64,000 nucleotides of DNA from Marchantia polymorpha subsp. ruderalis (Eukaryota > Streptophyta > Marchantiopsida > Marchantiales > Marchantiaceae): NCBI GenBank assembly GCA_037833965.1, contig AP031357.1, forward strand, positions 23,270,001 through 23,334,000, given 5' to 3'. The position numbers were made by a program, and so were the translations under genes. Below, in pieces: positions 13,001-25,500 of this stretch; position 1 is the first letter of the stretch, and each line of letters starts with the position of its first letter. The notes below the pieces were generated by a model, which made no database searches, was not told the DNA's origin, and saw nothing but the letters and a program-made list of their open reading frames with translations.

Positions 13001-15200
13001 CCATTCTCCGGGCAAGGAGGCCGAGGTCCAGCCAGAGAAAGCGATCGGACCCGTCGACGAGAATCAGGAGACGTGTGTGTCGACATGTGGGCCAAGTTGA
13101 GGAAGAGATGACAGCAGCTGTCGTGAGATGTTGCCGATGATGTACACCGGGCTTCGGTTGTGCCAACACTCGTGTTTCGCCATGTGCAAATGAGTATGAA
13201 GGGGAAGCTGAGTATAGAAGCCTTTAAACTTCAGGACGTACCCGAGGGAGGGATGGAGGGAGGGAGGGAGGTACCACAACATCATCGATGCAACGATGGT
13301 GCTGCAAGAGTAGACTTACTAACTGACATTCCCACGTCCAACCAAAACTACCGACTTCCCTCTCAGAATTCTCACTTTCGCCTTCCTTCGTCCCTTCCGC
13401 ACAAGAACTGCACTGACTAAGACCTTAGCGTCCCAGGTGACGAGTCCGTCCCTGTGTCCCAGATGCGAGTTACTGACCGAGAGACTCCCTCCCATCTCTT
13501 CCCATCCTTTCCTAGAAGGAAAACTACCCCTTCCACCTTGTGACCAAATCTCGAACATGAGTTTCTCTACTATTCATCTGGTTTGAGGATGCAACACGTG
13601 TAACATGTTTATTCTCGAGGAGCGGAAATATAACCCACAACATTATTTTGCGCCAATTATTCCCTAAATAAATTCAGAAGCAGACGAAATGAGGACCTCG
13701 ACACAGCTCCCAGATAAAGTCAGTCTGTATTCTAAGATAGATCTTCACATCAAGTCACTCTGTACAGGCCAGGCTACGACCTTCACGTGCTGAGCTGAGT
13801 CGTGAAATGAAGGCCGTCGCCTGACGCACCTACGACGCTGCGCCGTGGCTAACCGGCTAACCGGAGCTCATATGAAGGAATATGGTCCGAAGAGAACCTT
13901 AGAACCTATCGAAAACAGCCCAAGAAGACTGGCCTGGCCTGTCTTCGTATATGAAACCCCGTCAATGTGCAGAAACACGCCTTTGTTACACCTAAACGCA
14001 CAACGCAGACTTAGATAAACCCTAAACCTCCTCCAGATTTCACATCACTCGTCCTGAATGTGTAGTTGCAGGCCTTCCGACTGAAGAGGTTGGGAAGACA
14101 ACTTCTGTATACACGTTACGAAGAAAATTAGAATCGATTCCATCGAGGTGTTTGCTAAGATCGACTACTGCGAGTGAATTGCATCACTCGCAGATCTCGT
14201 GTGGATCTTAGTATGTGTATATGTCTTTCCCTCGATGGAGTGCCAGGCACGGTAGCTCTTTGAGAAGCAGGACTTAAAAATCGATGGCCCAGGCGTTGAC
14301 GAGATTCTCTTCGAATTCATATTCGATTAAAAAGATGCACACAAACATCAACTGAAGAATTACTCTCAACGCTGATTCCTTGCGACATTACCACCATAAC
14401 TTACCCAAAAGTTGGCAGGAGCTTCAGGGACATTTGGTAATTGATGGAACTCAAGGATGGGCGGTTAGATGCGAAGCATATCACCAGCTTCAACTGCTAT
14501 CGTCTCCCTCTGGTATCAAAAAATCTTCAATTTGGGACCTAGGTAACAGCAGGGTCGAAAATCAAACAAATTTTAATCCCGGAGCCTTCGTGTCCCATGG
14601 ACACAACATTTGTTAAAGCAACACTCCAAATGCCACAATGACCAGGAACTACCTCTCTTCAACCAGTCATGAAGAAACGATAAAACAAGCAGTAGAGAGA
14701 GCTCAAAGAGATGGAAACTAGCTCCAGCATTCTCATCAGCTGATGCATTGAAAAGAAGTGGAAATCCTGCTATCGACATTGTGGAGGTAGAATTCCCATT
14801 CAGCTGGAAAAAAAGGAGGAGATTCTGAAGACCATAGAAATGGTAAAGTAACCGGCGCCGCTGAGTCATGCAATACACAATAGCTGATGGCAAGCGTCAA
14901 TATGCCATACAGACATGAACAAGACTTAAGCAGAGGTGTAGCAAGCACGGAGAGATACAAGCTGCAAGTGAGGCATATGTCATCCATTCGGTCGCTGAGA
15001 GAAAACAGACAGAACAAACAGAAAAAGGAAAGTGAGAGTAGATGAAGGGTTGTACCCATGTATCTATATTGACCGATCCCTAGTTGCAGGGGCATGCAAG
15101 ACGTAGGAAAATCATCTAAAAAAACACCGCACTCGCCGGAGAAAGGAAATGACAAACAAGCGTCGAGAACAAGTTCTAGATGGCATTCTTTCAACTGCAC
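7100..15200. other. long stretch with no recognisable gene
   Basis: I see only short reading frames of ordinary length for this base composition, none resembling a known family. Small structures noticed are an imperfect inverted repeat at 10064-10101 and a purine-rich GGGAGGGAGGGA-type run at about 13250-13275. The stretch nearest 15.2 kb should hold the CTU2 3' end and untranslated region. RNA genes or diverged transposon remains could be present without being visible to the eye. Confidence 0.5.
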
Positions 15201-15276
15201 CTTCATGCAAGTTCATTTCATGCACTATCAATCACATGCAAAAGCAATCAGAAGAAGTAGATCAACATTTGCTCAC

Positions 15277-17690
15277 CTGATCCATTGCTGCCGTTGATGA
15301 AAGTTCGAGGAGGCCGTGTCTCTGGTTGTTTTGGGAAAGAGCAAAAACTTTTCGGCCGCTTGGGTTCCTTCCTCCGGGAAGATCTGAAAAAGACAACTGG
15401 GACAACAAGTGCTCTTCATGTCCCCATACTGTCCGGAAGTATCTTCCTCATTTTGTTCGACGCTTTCTGTCTGGTGTGGTGTTCCTACCGCAGAAGCCAT
15501 GTCACTGCTTTTCAAGGGGGCTCTGCAAATTGAGCAAAGAAACTCTGGCTCACGATTGGACTTCTCTTGAGATGTGTCATGATTCCGGGGGTTGCGCCGG
15601 CGTCTCGATGGAGGAACAACCTCGGCATTGAATCTAAAAGAGGTCAGCTTCGCGGCTGTGCGCACTATGGTATGTTCTCTCGCTGGGTTATCTTCCTGCC
15701 CATGTAAACATGAGGTCAGCTCCGTTCTGAAACAACTTCACTACAGATTACAAAGTCTTCAAACAACTTGAGAATTCCAACTGCTAGAAAAGATGGAGGA
15801 TCTCAAGAGGAAAATGACAAACCTGGAGGAGGGTGATAAAATGATGGGCCAAATTGTTCAAACTGCTTCGAGGGTCTGTCATAGTCGTCAGTCCTCTCAC
15901 GAAAGTCGTTGAGAGCCTGGACACCAAAGGGATGAGATCATTCAACTAATTGATTGATTCAATGAACTAATGATCGATCTCAGCCGCATGGGTTCTGGCG
16001 CAAATATTATCAAACTCAAGCCTGTTGACAAGAAATACCATTCGTAGGATCCTTCGATTAAATGAAGCACTTACTTGGAGAAGTGACAATGTAAAGCCAG
16101 TTCTCGAGCAACACAGTCTCTCAGAGGTAGCACAACAGGTACGGGCCATCTGCCATCAAGATACTGGATATATGCTGGCAATGAATATCCTTGTCCCTGA
16201 AAGTGATGGCGATTTCAGAATTTTCTCCATCTTCGGCATACTTCAGTACTTTGTTACATCGAAACCTATGAATGTTAGCCAGAATTCCATGGCCTTTGAA
16301 ACATGGAATGGCATGTGAGAATCGTTGACCTCGTGCTCATGAGGGCAAAGAATACCACGCCAACTTACACTAACTAAAGAAACGAAAAGGGTCTCCACCG
16401 TATGCACGAGAGAAGTTGAGTCATCCCAGTAGTACGGCTGCAATAAAACCGACAAGCTTACCTTTGTAGTAGCAGCAACAACTCGCGCAGCAACACGAGT
16501 GGCAGTGAGGGCGAGGACCACTTTGGTGTAACCCTGACTTTGAGCTACCACTTGAATCGCCTGCATCCTCAATGACTCCAACAAATCTTCTCTTCCAGTC
16601 GCATCTTGTACACTTTCAAACAATTTGGACAGCTTCGATTTGGGATCTGCTGTATCTTCCACGAGTTGCAACCTGGCAAAATTATCGCCTCCATTTTCAT
16701 GGACAAGTGAACTCTCAGTTTCAAACACACTCTCTAGCTGCACAACGTGGACTGGAATGCCTTCGTAAATCTCTTTGATCGCAACCACTGCAGCCTCAGC
16801 ATCCGTTCTGGGAAGTTTCAAAACCGTAGTTTCATCAACGTAAACAACACCGAGGCCAAACACTTTGAGAACATGATCTTTGGCTGCATCTGCGTCATTT
16901 TGAGCCTTCGATCGAATCTCTTTCAACATCTCGACTGCCACCCTGCGTGATAACGAACACGCACATGATTATGAATTATCTGTAAGGGCTATATCTGAAG
17001 AGGTCAAGATAACTGGGAACACTGAAGTCCACAATACGCATCACATAGAAAGTGAAAGCTCTGTGGACGTTTCACAAGAAAAATTACTTTTTCATAATCA
17101 AATGACAGAATTGTATGGTGTACAGGCATCACAAAGTTATCAGACGAATCGAAGTTACATGAAATAAAATTTAAGGATATTAAAAGCTCTAGGGGTAAAA
17201 TAGAACGTATACTACCGTCTCGGATCATATCTGGCATGAGAGATACTCAGCTAAGACAATTCTACTTAATGTTCTGAAATTGAGTAGAAAATCCCTCCAG
17301 GTATCAAGGCAACAAATGTCATCCCATACATGCTAGTAACTGAGCGACATCACAAAAGTAAGCTGGTCAGGAGGAGATTCGTTCAATGGGAACGTGCGAC
17401 ACGGACCTGGAAGATGGACCTCCCGAAACAGCAACGAGCACATTGTCTGCAGGCGTGATCAACCCATGATTGTTCACAGCTGTCTTGAACTTGGAAAGGA
17501 TGCTCACATGTAGACACCTGGCACACATAGGCTCAGTTTGGTTTCCCACCGTGATTGCGGGAACTCCATCTTTGCACTTGATGCACAATCGAGGAGCACC
17601 AGCAACAACAGCGGTCACCGGAGCAGAAGCACTACACGAGTTTCCGGAGCCACACCCTCCCCCATCTGCCTCGGAGCTCATGCACGACAT
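15277..17690 (-). CDS. CTU2: cytoplasmic tRNA 2-thiolation protein 2 (CTU2/NCS2)
   Basis: CTU2 partners CTU1 in the cytosol to thiolate wobble uridine 34 of tRNA-Lys, -Gln and -Glu, using sulfur relayed by URM1. Exons read: 17690-17407, 16942-16462, 16196-16075, one starting at 16021, and 15695-15277. Exon 1 has the N-terminal CIKC...MCARC cysteine pairs and the PP-loop-like SGGPSSR, cut within the Arg codon and completed by exon 2 (RVAVEMLKEI). Exon 2 carries the VFGLGVVYVDET block. Exon 3 reads GQGYSLPAYIQYLDGRWPVP then VVLPLRDCVARELALHC. The last visible exon has NPAREHTIVRTAAKLTSF and the C-terminal LCSIC...CCPSC cysteines. The first Met at 17690 gives the usual N-terminus. The join between 16021 and 15695 is unresolved, because the frame from 16021 meets a stop before any GT donor. 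A short terminal exon below 15277 is also expected but was not found. Confidence 0.88.
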
Positions 17691-17699
17691 TTGAGCAAG

Positions 17700-18385
17700 T
17701 AAGCAGCTCGTGTTCTAGCCAAACAAACAAGGTTGAAAAATCAGAAAACAGCCAAGGATTAATCCAGACTAGGTTCTTTCCCCAACACAAACTCTGGTCA
17801 CGGCTGCCGAAAAGACAATGCTATCGTGATGGCGATTAAGAAAAATACTACGTGAAAACTTCAACGAAGATAACCAGCTTGATGACTTAGAAATTCAAAG
17901 CCTGCAGTTTCCAATTTCTCGAACTGGATGTTGGGCTAAAACTTAGGACCTGTCTAATATCCTCACAGCGAAGCGTAGCTGTCTCTGGAGCAGTCATCGA
18001 GCTTTCCAGGCAAAAAAGTTGCAACCCTGGAGGTTCCACTCATGATCCAGATGGACTCGCGATTCAGCCTCCAAAATTTAAACTAGAAGAACATATCACG
18101 TCTATGCTAAGCGGAGCCTGAATACGAATGTTCGAGGATCCAGGAATCTTCTTAAGCGTCTTCAGCAAAGGATACGAGAAACAAAGAGTTGACAAACGAT
18201 GGAGAAATCACCTGAGCTGACAGCTTGCCCTTCCTCCGAAACCAGCTCTCCTGCCTACCAAAATTGGGCACAAATCTCAGGGAGCAGCCAAATCAGTTTG
18301 GGAGCCCCGGACTCTGCAATCTGCAGGGCTTTGAATTGCAAACCCTCAGAATATTTCTTACCCACAGCTTACAAATGATTATTCA
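17700..18385 (-). promoter_or_regulatory. CTU2 upstream region, one arm of an inverted duplication shared with SWC4
   Basis: Read on the minus strand, this sequence aligns by eye with 21480-22312 on the plus strand. Matched blocks include AGATTTGTGCCCAA, GATTTCTCCATCGTTTGTC, a CTCCAGAGA...GCTACGCTT segment and TGGTTATCTTCGTTGA. The arm ends close to the CTU2 start codon, so it covers the likely 5' leader and core promoter. The SWC4-side copy has roughly 150-200 extra bases around 21820-22000 that this arm lacks. Confidence 0.75.
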
Positions 18386-21300
18386 TCCTCCAGGGCTTTG
18401 AAGTTTGCACCGGCGATGAGTATGCATGGCATTCGGTCTGCATCAGCTGCCTAAGTTTCTTCATTTTCCCCGCAGGTGGAAGCGGAATTCACCAATTGCT
18501 GTAACAATTTCTTCCACTTGACGGACATTACCATGCGCTGTTGCCCCAAAGTTCTCCAACATTAGATAGAATCGAAAGCTCCCGAAAAGGACTGCCAAAG
18601 AATTACGGCCATCTAGCAACAGGAGGAGTCTACATTCACTTCATGTAGAGTTGTGTCATGGAAAAATGTTCGGTCGAAGAAAATGTACAGTACTTCTATG
18701 GGTAAAAGACGTTGTTATCCAAATCTTATCACCCTTGACTTGACTTGACAAGCCTTGTTACGCGTGTGAACGCTCTGCATGGAGTTTTTTGGAAGACAAG
18801 AGATGCACGATCTTGATGAATTTTAGTGTGACGTTAGACTGTCTTTTTAAAAATCGCCTATCTATATTTCGCTTATAATTTATGAAGTAGAATTATATTG
18901 CTCTGAATAAAGGTCTTCAGAGTGACAAGCTAAAAGTTTGCTTTATGTTTATACTGGTCTCATAAGAATATATCCATTGACTTGTAATGTGCAAGATCTG
19001 CAATTGTTTAAACCTGCAGACGTTTTTAATCTTCTCTTGACTCGAAGTAACTAGAAGTAAAGCCTTTTCGTCTTTGTAGTTCAGTGAATATTTGTACAGA
19101 AAGTTGGATTTGCTTGCCAAGTCTAGTGAATTTTATCTGAAAGAAAGTTCATCTAAGTACTTGTGTACGTGATGTGTTTGGAACTTGAATTGTATCTTAT
19201 ATTGAAGGCAGAAATATCTTCAGAAAAGAAAATCCTGCCCTTTTAGCTACTTTTGGGATTCTTGTGAAAAGTTCATATTAAGACTTAATGTGATATTTTC
19301 ACAAGATTTATTATTGTTATCAACTTTATAAGTAAGTTGATATGTGATAAATTTCTTTATAAGCTATGTATTTCATATCTCACTTCTCTCGATTTGCATC
19401 TAGTCCAAGCATGAAATTTTTTCATATATTGAAGGAAGCAGACAAAGCGATTTTATCAAGTGTATGTTCTCTAGGTAATAAACAGAACTTCAGCACGTTT
19501 TTTAGAGATTTTGTTAAGATGAGAAAATTATTTCATACTATCAAGAAACACATTTTAAATGAGTTATTCACAGGCTCAAATGTAAGAATACATATTTTCG
19601 GAAAATAGTCTTCCGCTAAATCAGGTTATAAAGTGCTCTTTTTTTACATATATAATTCTATGAAATTATTTAATAAATTTATCCAGAAACCAGATTTAAA
19701 CTGGTGACATGAGGAATTTCAGTTCTCTGCTCTACCGACTAAGCTAGATACTAGAGTTCCACTTTATTTGAAGAGGTCTGCCTAAAAGACATAGTTTCAT
19801 GCATAGATAGTTTCAAAAAAATTTCAAAATATATAGTTTTGTAAAATAGCCAAGTTAACCTAATGTGATTGTCCGACACAAACCTTTAGACAGATATCTA
19901 TGAATTGCATAAGTCAAATGCATTCTCTGTAGATTTGTTGGAAGACGAATCACTTCTTTGAAAATCACCACATTAGCATGATCAATATTTTTGAATTGTT
20001 AAAGCATGGTCTCCGAAAGGTAGAGGTGGGGGGATGTAGGGAGGGAGGGAGTCAATGTCATTGATTCGTGTATGAGAAATCGAACCTAATCCAAGCAACA
20101 TATGAACTCAATGAAGGAGCATAGATTTACGGAGGCTCCTTAGGATTTGGAAACAAACAATGTCATCCACATCGATGATAACTGTACAATGTTTGGGTGG
20201 TCATGCTCGAGAGGGTGAGGGTGGGCCCTTGTTTTCATGTCCAGCAAACCACGTTCTCGGGAAGTGTTTCGTTGCCGGAAGATGCAAGAGGTCTCCTTCT
20301 TCTCAAACAGTCACGGCGGAAGGTTGCGAGAGAGCGTGCGTGGGAGCAATGAAAACAAGAGAAAAGAGAAAATGAAGAAAAAGATAATTGGATCAAAATT
20401 TTGACATGTAGCTGACTGGGTTCTTCATCTGTTCACTGTTCATGGTTGTGCTTACGACAAATGATATAGTCGTTTCAAGGAGAGAGTGCCCTTGAGGTTT
20501 AAGTCGCGAAAGGTAAAAGCATTTTGATAGTATTCGCTGTTGACAAAGAATGTCCCTTATGGACAACTACGTCGAGCACAAGTGACCTGATTAGAATACT
20601 GCTGCGCCACCCTCCAGTTGTACGTGGAGGATTTCAAATGACCCGAACAAACCGGAACTATCTATGTGAAGGGCTCAGGGGTTAAGCATCGCCTTGTCAC
20701 AATTACGAACGGTCTGCGGATCACGGACACGCGATGCAATTTTGTAACTTGCGGTAGAAAGCGACTTTCGGTTTTGTTGGTGTTTTCGATCTTTTACGGA
20801 ACTGGGATTTCTGCCTTGTGCATTCCACTCTCCTTGATTCGACATAGACGACGGAAGAAGAACTGGAAAGCTGGACTTCAAGACCGACCGGGAAGTTTTA
20901 GGGTCTTGAACGGTGCACAAACCGGCGGGAAAGAAATTTGAGGCGTTTAGCATTTGTCGAAGCCCTCTCCTTTGAATGTGAAGTGAAGTGAAGTAAGTGC
21001 CCATGGAAAGCTGGAACAGTTAGAGTTTCGGCGGTCCAACGATTGCGTAACGTGAATCGGATGGAGGTTGCGGTAATTGCAGAATTGTGCCAGGACTACC
21101 AGCTACGTCGTCGAATACAATTTTTGAGCTGAATTTTAGTTTCGATCGGGAACATATGGACACTGCACACGGATAGATGGTTAGATGGGTACACAGTCGA
21201 TTGAAGGCACGTTGGCAGGAGAAATTGACATTATCAAAGTTAGGATGTGTCGTCTGAAGTGACGAAAATGGCTTTCGCGTGTCAGGATGTGGCCTCGTGC

Positions 21301-21479
21301 AATGATGAAGGACAATACATAGTTGGTAGCAAGCAGGTCCTTAGGAACTGTCGTCCAAAGGTGTAACATTGCGGAGTACTTACTGCAATTCAAAGTTGGA
21401 AAAGTTTTGAGTCTATTGTCGTTCATCACCGTGGTCTGGAGGATGAGTAAATTTTTTCACACAGGTATAGATATTAGCT
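18386..21479. other. AT-rich spacer between the divergent CTU2 and SWC4 promoters
   Basis: Apart from the tRNA-Phe-like fossil at about 19683-19756, I find no supported gene. A GC-richer patch at 20160-20980 has short open frames on both strands without family resemblance. A GGGAGGGAGGGA-type run lies near 20038-20051. Confidence 0.45.
19683..19756 (-). pseudogene. decayed tRNA-Phe(GAA)-like sequence of organelle type
   Basis: On the minus strand the order is a TAGCTTAGTCGGTAGAGCA D-arm, an anticodon arm GAGAACTGAAATTCCTC with anticodon GAA (plus-strand 19718-19720), and a T-arm CACCAGTTTAAATCTGGTTT. This resembles plastid/mitochondrial trnF as I remember it. The 5' acceptor strand does not pair with the 3' strand and the anticodon stem has mismatches, so it is not a working gene. 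It is most likely an old transfer of organelle DNA; a tRNA-headed SINE is the alternative. Confidence 0.65.
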
Positions 21480-22312
21480 TTAGTTGAGAAACATTCTGAG
21501 GGTTTTATATTCAAAACCCTACACATTGCAGATTCTGGGGGCTCCCCAACTGATGTGGCGCAGGTTGGCTGCTCCCAGAGATTTGTGCCCAACTGTTCCG
21601 GTGGGCAGAAGAGCTCATTCAGGGGTAAGGGCAGACTGCCAGCTTAGGCGATTTCTCCATCGTTTGTCAAACTCTATCTCTTGTCCTTAGTTTGATGTCG
21701 AAGATATGCGAATCCTTGAACATCCGGGTTCAGGCTCTGTGTGTATTGAGATGTTCTTGCTGTTGAAACTGTAGAGACTGAATCATGGCTCTATCTGGAT
21801 TATGAGTCGAACCTTCAAGCTTGCAATTTATTATTTTATTTTGGAAACACGTGAAATAATTCTATCTTTCAGCGAAAAAGCCAATGACTTTCCCAGAGCC
21901 TTGTCAATTTTTTCCTTTTTTCGTCAGTTTTTTTTTCCTTTTTTGTCAGACAGTCCCCGGTCCCGTCTGATTGTGCCACGCCCTGCGGGCCTGTAAAGTG
22001 TGATAACTACTCCAGAGATGGCTACGCTTTGCTCTGAGGGATAGTAAACACGTAGTAAGTTGCTATCGATGATCAAGTTCGGGAGGTTGGAAGTCGCATG
22101 CACTGTTTTTCCAGTCATCAACCTGGTTATCTTCGTTGAGGTTTTTGTGTTTTATTTCCATGAACTGCCATCAGGAAGACGTGGAGGCGGGAATAGCATT
22201 ATGGTTTCGATAGGCGTGATCAGATTTGTGTCGGGAATGGAATAGAGTCTGGATCCGGCCTTGACTGATCCCCGATTTTTTGACCTTGTTTGACAGATTG
22301 CAAGTTCAGAGG
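21480..22312 (+). promoter_or_regulatory. SWC4 upstream region, second arm of the inverted duplication
   Basis: This is the plus-strand partner of 17700-18385. The similar sequence stops about 250 bases before the SWC4 start codon, so the copy contains the distal leader or promoter rather than coding sequence. Nothing similar continues into the two coding regions, so the duplicated unit appears to be regulatory only. Confidence 0.75.
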
Positions 22313-22562
22313 AGAAGGATTCTCCTAGCTGTGATGACAGTTCATTATTCTTCCAGTTGGGGAACTGAGGTTTTCTCTGCGTAAACTCTTGCGGGGACTC
22401 GGTGTTTGGAGACAATCTTATAAGGATTGCTACACCAAACTGTTACGTTATTCTTTTCGAACTCAGTTACTTACCTGATTAAAAGTTTCTAACTTTTAAT
22501 CTAAATTTTAGTGAAAGGTTAGTGAAAGGTGAGTGTTGACGATTTGTTTTTAACAAGACACA

Positions 22563-25500
22563 ATGGCCGATGCCAAAGATATACTAGGGCTTCCGAAGGT
22601 TGTCGGTTCCGGATCGGAAAAGCGTCGTTCCACAAAGGATGGCCAAAAGAAACCAGATGGAGTTTCTCGCGAGGTGAGCAGTTGAATGTTATGAATGTTA
22701 GGATGCTGATCATACGGAAATTTAGTCTGGTGTTGGTGGTTTGGTGATGTAAATTTTGAACGCATGTCACTCGGATTTTTTGTCCGCTAGGTTGGCTAAA
22801 TTCTCTTTGTCGGGATTTTGTTTCTTTTCAATGTCATTCAGGTTTATGCCCTTACTGGGGGACTGCCTCCCATAATGCCAGCTTTGGACCCAAGTAACCT
22901 CAAGAAGAAGAAGCCAGTTGATTCAGTCAAGAAGGTGTGCATGTATTAATAGTTGTCGAAGTTTATACTGACTACCATATTTTTTTGATTCGAATCCAGA
23001 ATTGACTAGTTTGCTTTTCCTTTCACTTTTCGTTTCAGATGTTGAGCAAATACTTCTTTCCTTCGTTTTTTTCTTACTTGCAGGTCGCTTGGAAGTGGAA
23101 CCAATTTACATCTTCCGCTCGTTCAGATAGCCTTCAACTGAGACATTGGGTATTATGCTCTTTTCTAACTTTTTTGGTTGTTCAGGCAATATGTCTCGAC
23201 GAATGGCTTTCACAAGAAGCTAAAAACTCCAACAAAATGATGACTTTTTATTCTTCGTCAATCTCAATATATGCCAAATTCTTGATGAGATTGCAAGACC
23301 AATTCATCACATTTATTTCAGACGTTCTAAATGCCTTTGTCTCTAAGGTTGATGTGTATCCAGTTGATCTTACATGCTTATCTTTGTACTCCTATGCAGG
23401 TGCGAGTGGTTGACAATGTTGAACCCATAGGAGATTATGCTTTTGCTAAATACAACAAGGTAAGATCAATCTACAGCTATATACCTTGACAACAATGTTC
23501 ACTATACTCAAATTTAAAAAATGATCTCAATAATTGCATGTATGTGGTTTGGATGGAAACTCTACATGCATGCGAGATGAAGTAAAGTTATGAACATTGC
23601 TTAGCTCAAATTATTTAGCGGGAAAGTTTCTCTCATCTTACCGATTTATGTTGTGGAACAGGCGGTTGATGTCGTACGATACACAGACGAGGAGTACTCC
23701 AAGTATTTAACTGATACGGTATTGGCATATTGGAATTATGAGTCGGTTTTTGTTTTTTACAGATTTGACGCTAGCAAATAAAGGTAAGGTAAAACTTGTG
23801 AAATCTTCTGCTTATTTTGTTGTGATTCTGACATATTACAAGGAACAGCAGACTTGGAATAAAGAGGAGACAGACCAGCTTTTCGATCTTTGTGAGCAGT
23901 TTGATCTCCGGTTCATCATCATAGCAGATCGAATGCCCACTACCCGTACAGTTGAAGAACTCAAAGAGCGTTACTACTCAGGTAAGAACTCCGTGTTTTT
24001 GTAGTTATATTTAGAGACCGTTGTGCGTAAACAACTCACCTAAACCTTGTATCGTTGATTGTAAGATTTAAGTACGCTGAGTAAGCCACTATTTTATGTT
24101 GTTGTTGATTGCAGCTGCAAAAGCGGTTTTGCTGAGCAGAGCTGGATTGCCGGAGGATGTGGCAGACCACACTCTTATGAAGGTGAATTGTCAAAAGATT
24201 TTTGTTGTTTGATTTCTATTGATAAATGTGATTAAAAAGTTGTAGTAAGCGGTGCCTGTTTTTGAAACACTAACTTTTACAAGTGGGTTCTTTGAAAGTC
24301 CAATTTATTGGACTTTGATGCCTTGCATGATCTCTGTCATGGAAAGCAAAAACTATGTCACATACATTACACATCCATCAGTGTGATGTTTGTACCAGGA
24401 CTTTTCCAAAGTATCGTGCATCCTGTCGGTATTTCTCATTTGAGCATTGACATACACTGGTCTGATACCATGGTAATTTTTGCTGAGCAGGATATTTATA
24501 ATGTACAATACGAGACTGAGCGAAAGAAGGCTTTAGGAATACTTTTGTCACAGTCTCGACAACAAGAACGGGAAGACGCTGAGGTTTTTTTCCTTTCCGC
24601 TCATGAATTAGTCAATTTTTTTTAATTTCAATTGAAGTTTGGCTTACGATGAAGCGTAATTCTAAATGATAGATGAAGATTTTAGTTGTTTGATGAAGCT
24701 CTTGTGGACAATAATAATCATATATTGCTTGCATATGTAGGTTCTGGCAGAGGCCAAACGCATCCAAGAAGTCCGCCTCAGTGCCAAGGTATTGCTTCTT
24801 TGATCGTTTCTTGAATTGAATCTCATTAATAACGAAATTTGTTGGTTGACAATCCCCCTGTTATAACCAATTGGTAGAACTGTTTTCTATAAAGCTCTTC
24901 ATCCTAAGGTGATAGTACTAGACCAATATTTGCAATACTGGTCTCAGTTCTGGGAGAGTGTCTGCAAATAATTATCTCATTGCTGACTTCTTTGAGGGTC
25001 TGGTGGAGCAGATAGCAGAAGAAGCCGAATTACCCAGCAACAAGTCTGCAGCGGAGACCACGGTGAATAACGAGATGGTTGACAAATCTCCGAGGACTCC
25101 TCTGCGTCCTACTTCTCCTGCACAAGCTGCACATGCTGGTCCCTCTACCGTGGCAGCAGCACCCGCTGCCCCTGTCCCCTCAGTGACTGCCGTAGGCACT
25201 TCACCTGCAATAAGCGGGCCACGTCCTGTAAGAATTCAACTCCTTCCTGGGTTCCATACTCTCGTTTCGTTTCCTCCTGTGGAAAATCCCAGTTCATGCG
25301 CATGCTTGATACCTTCAATTTTCATTATGATGCGCCTCACAACTACGAAAGAAGTGACTCGTTAGACATTATGGTCATCTTTTATGGCGTATATTTAATG
25401 TGTGTTTTCCAAGAGTTTCTGACATTTATACTGCACTTTCAGCCACGTGTGTATCTTCGATCAGCATATCATGCACAAATGGTTCAAAGCAGCGCAACTC

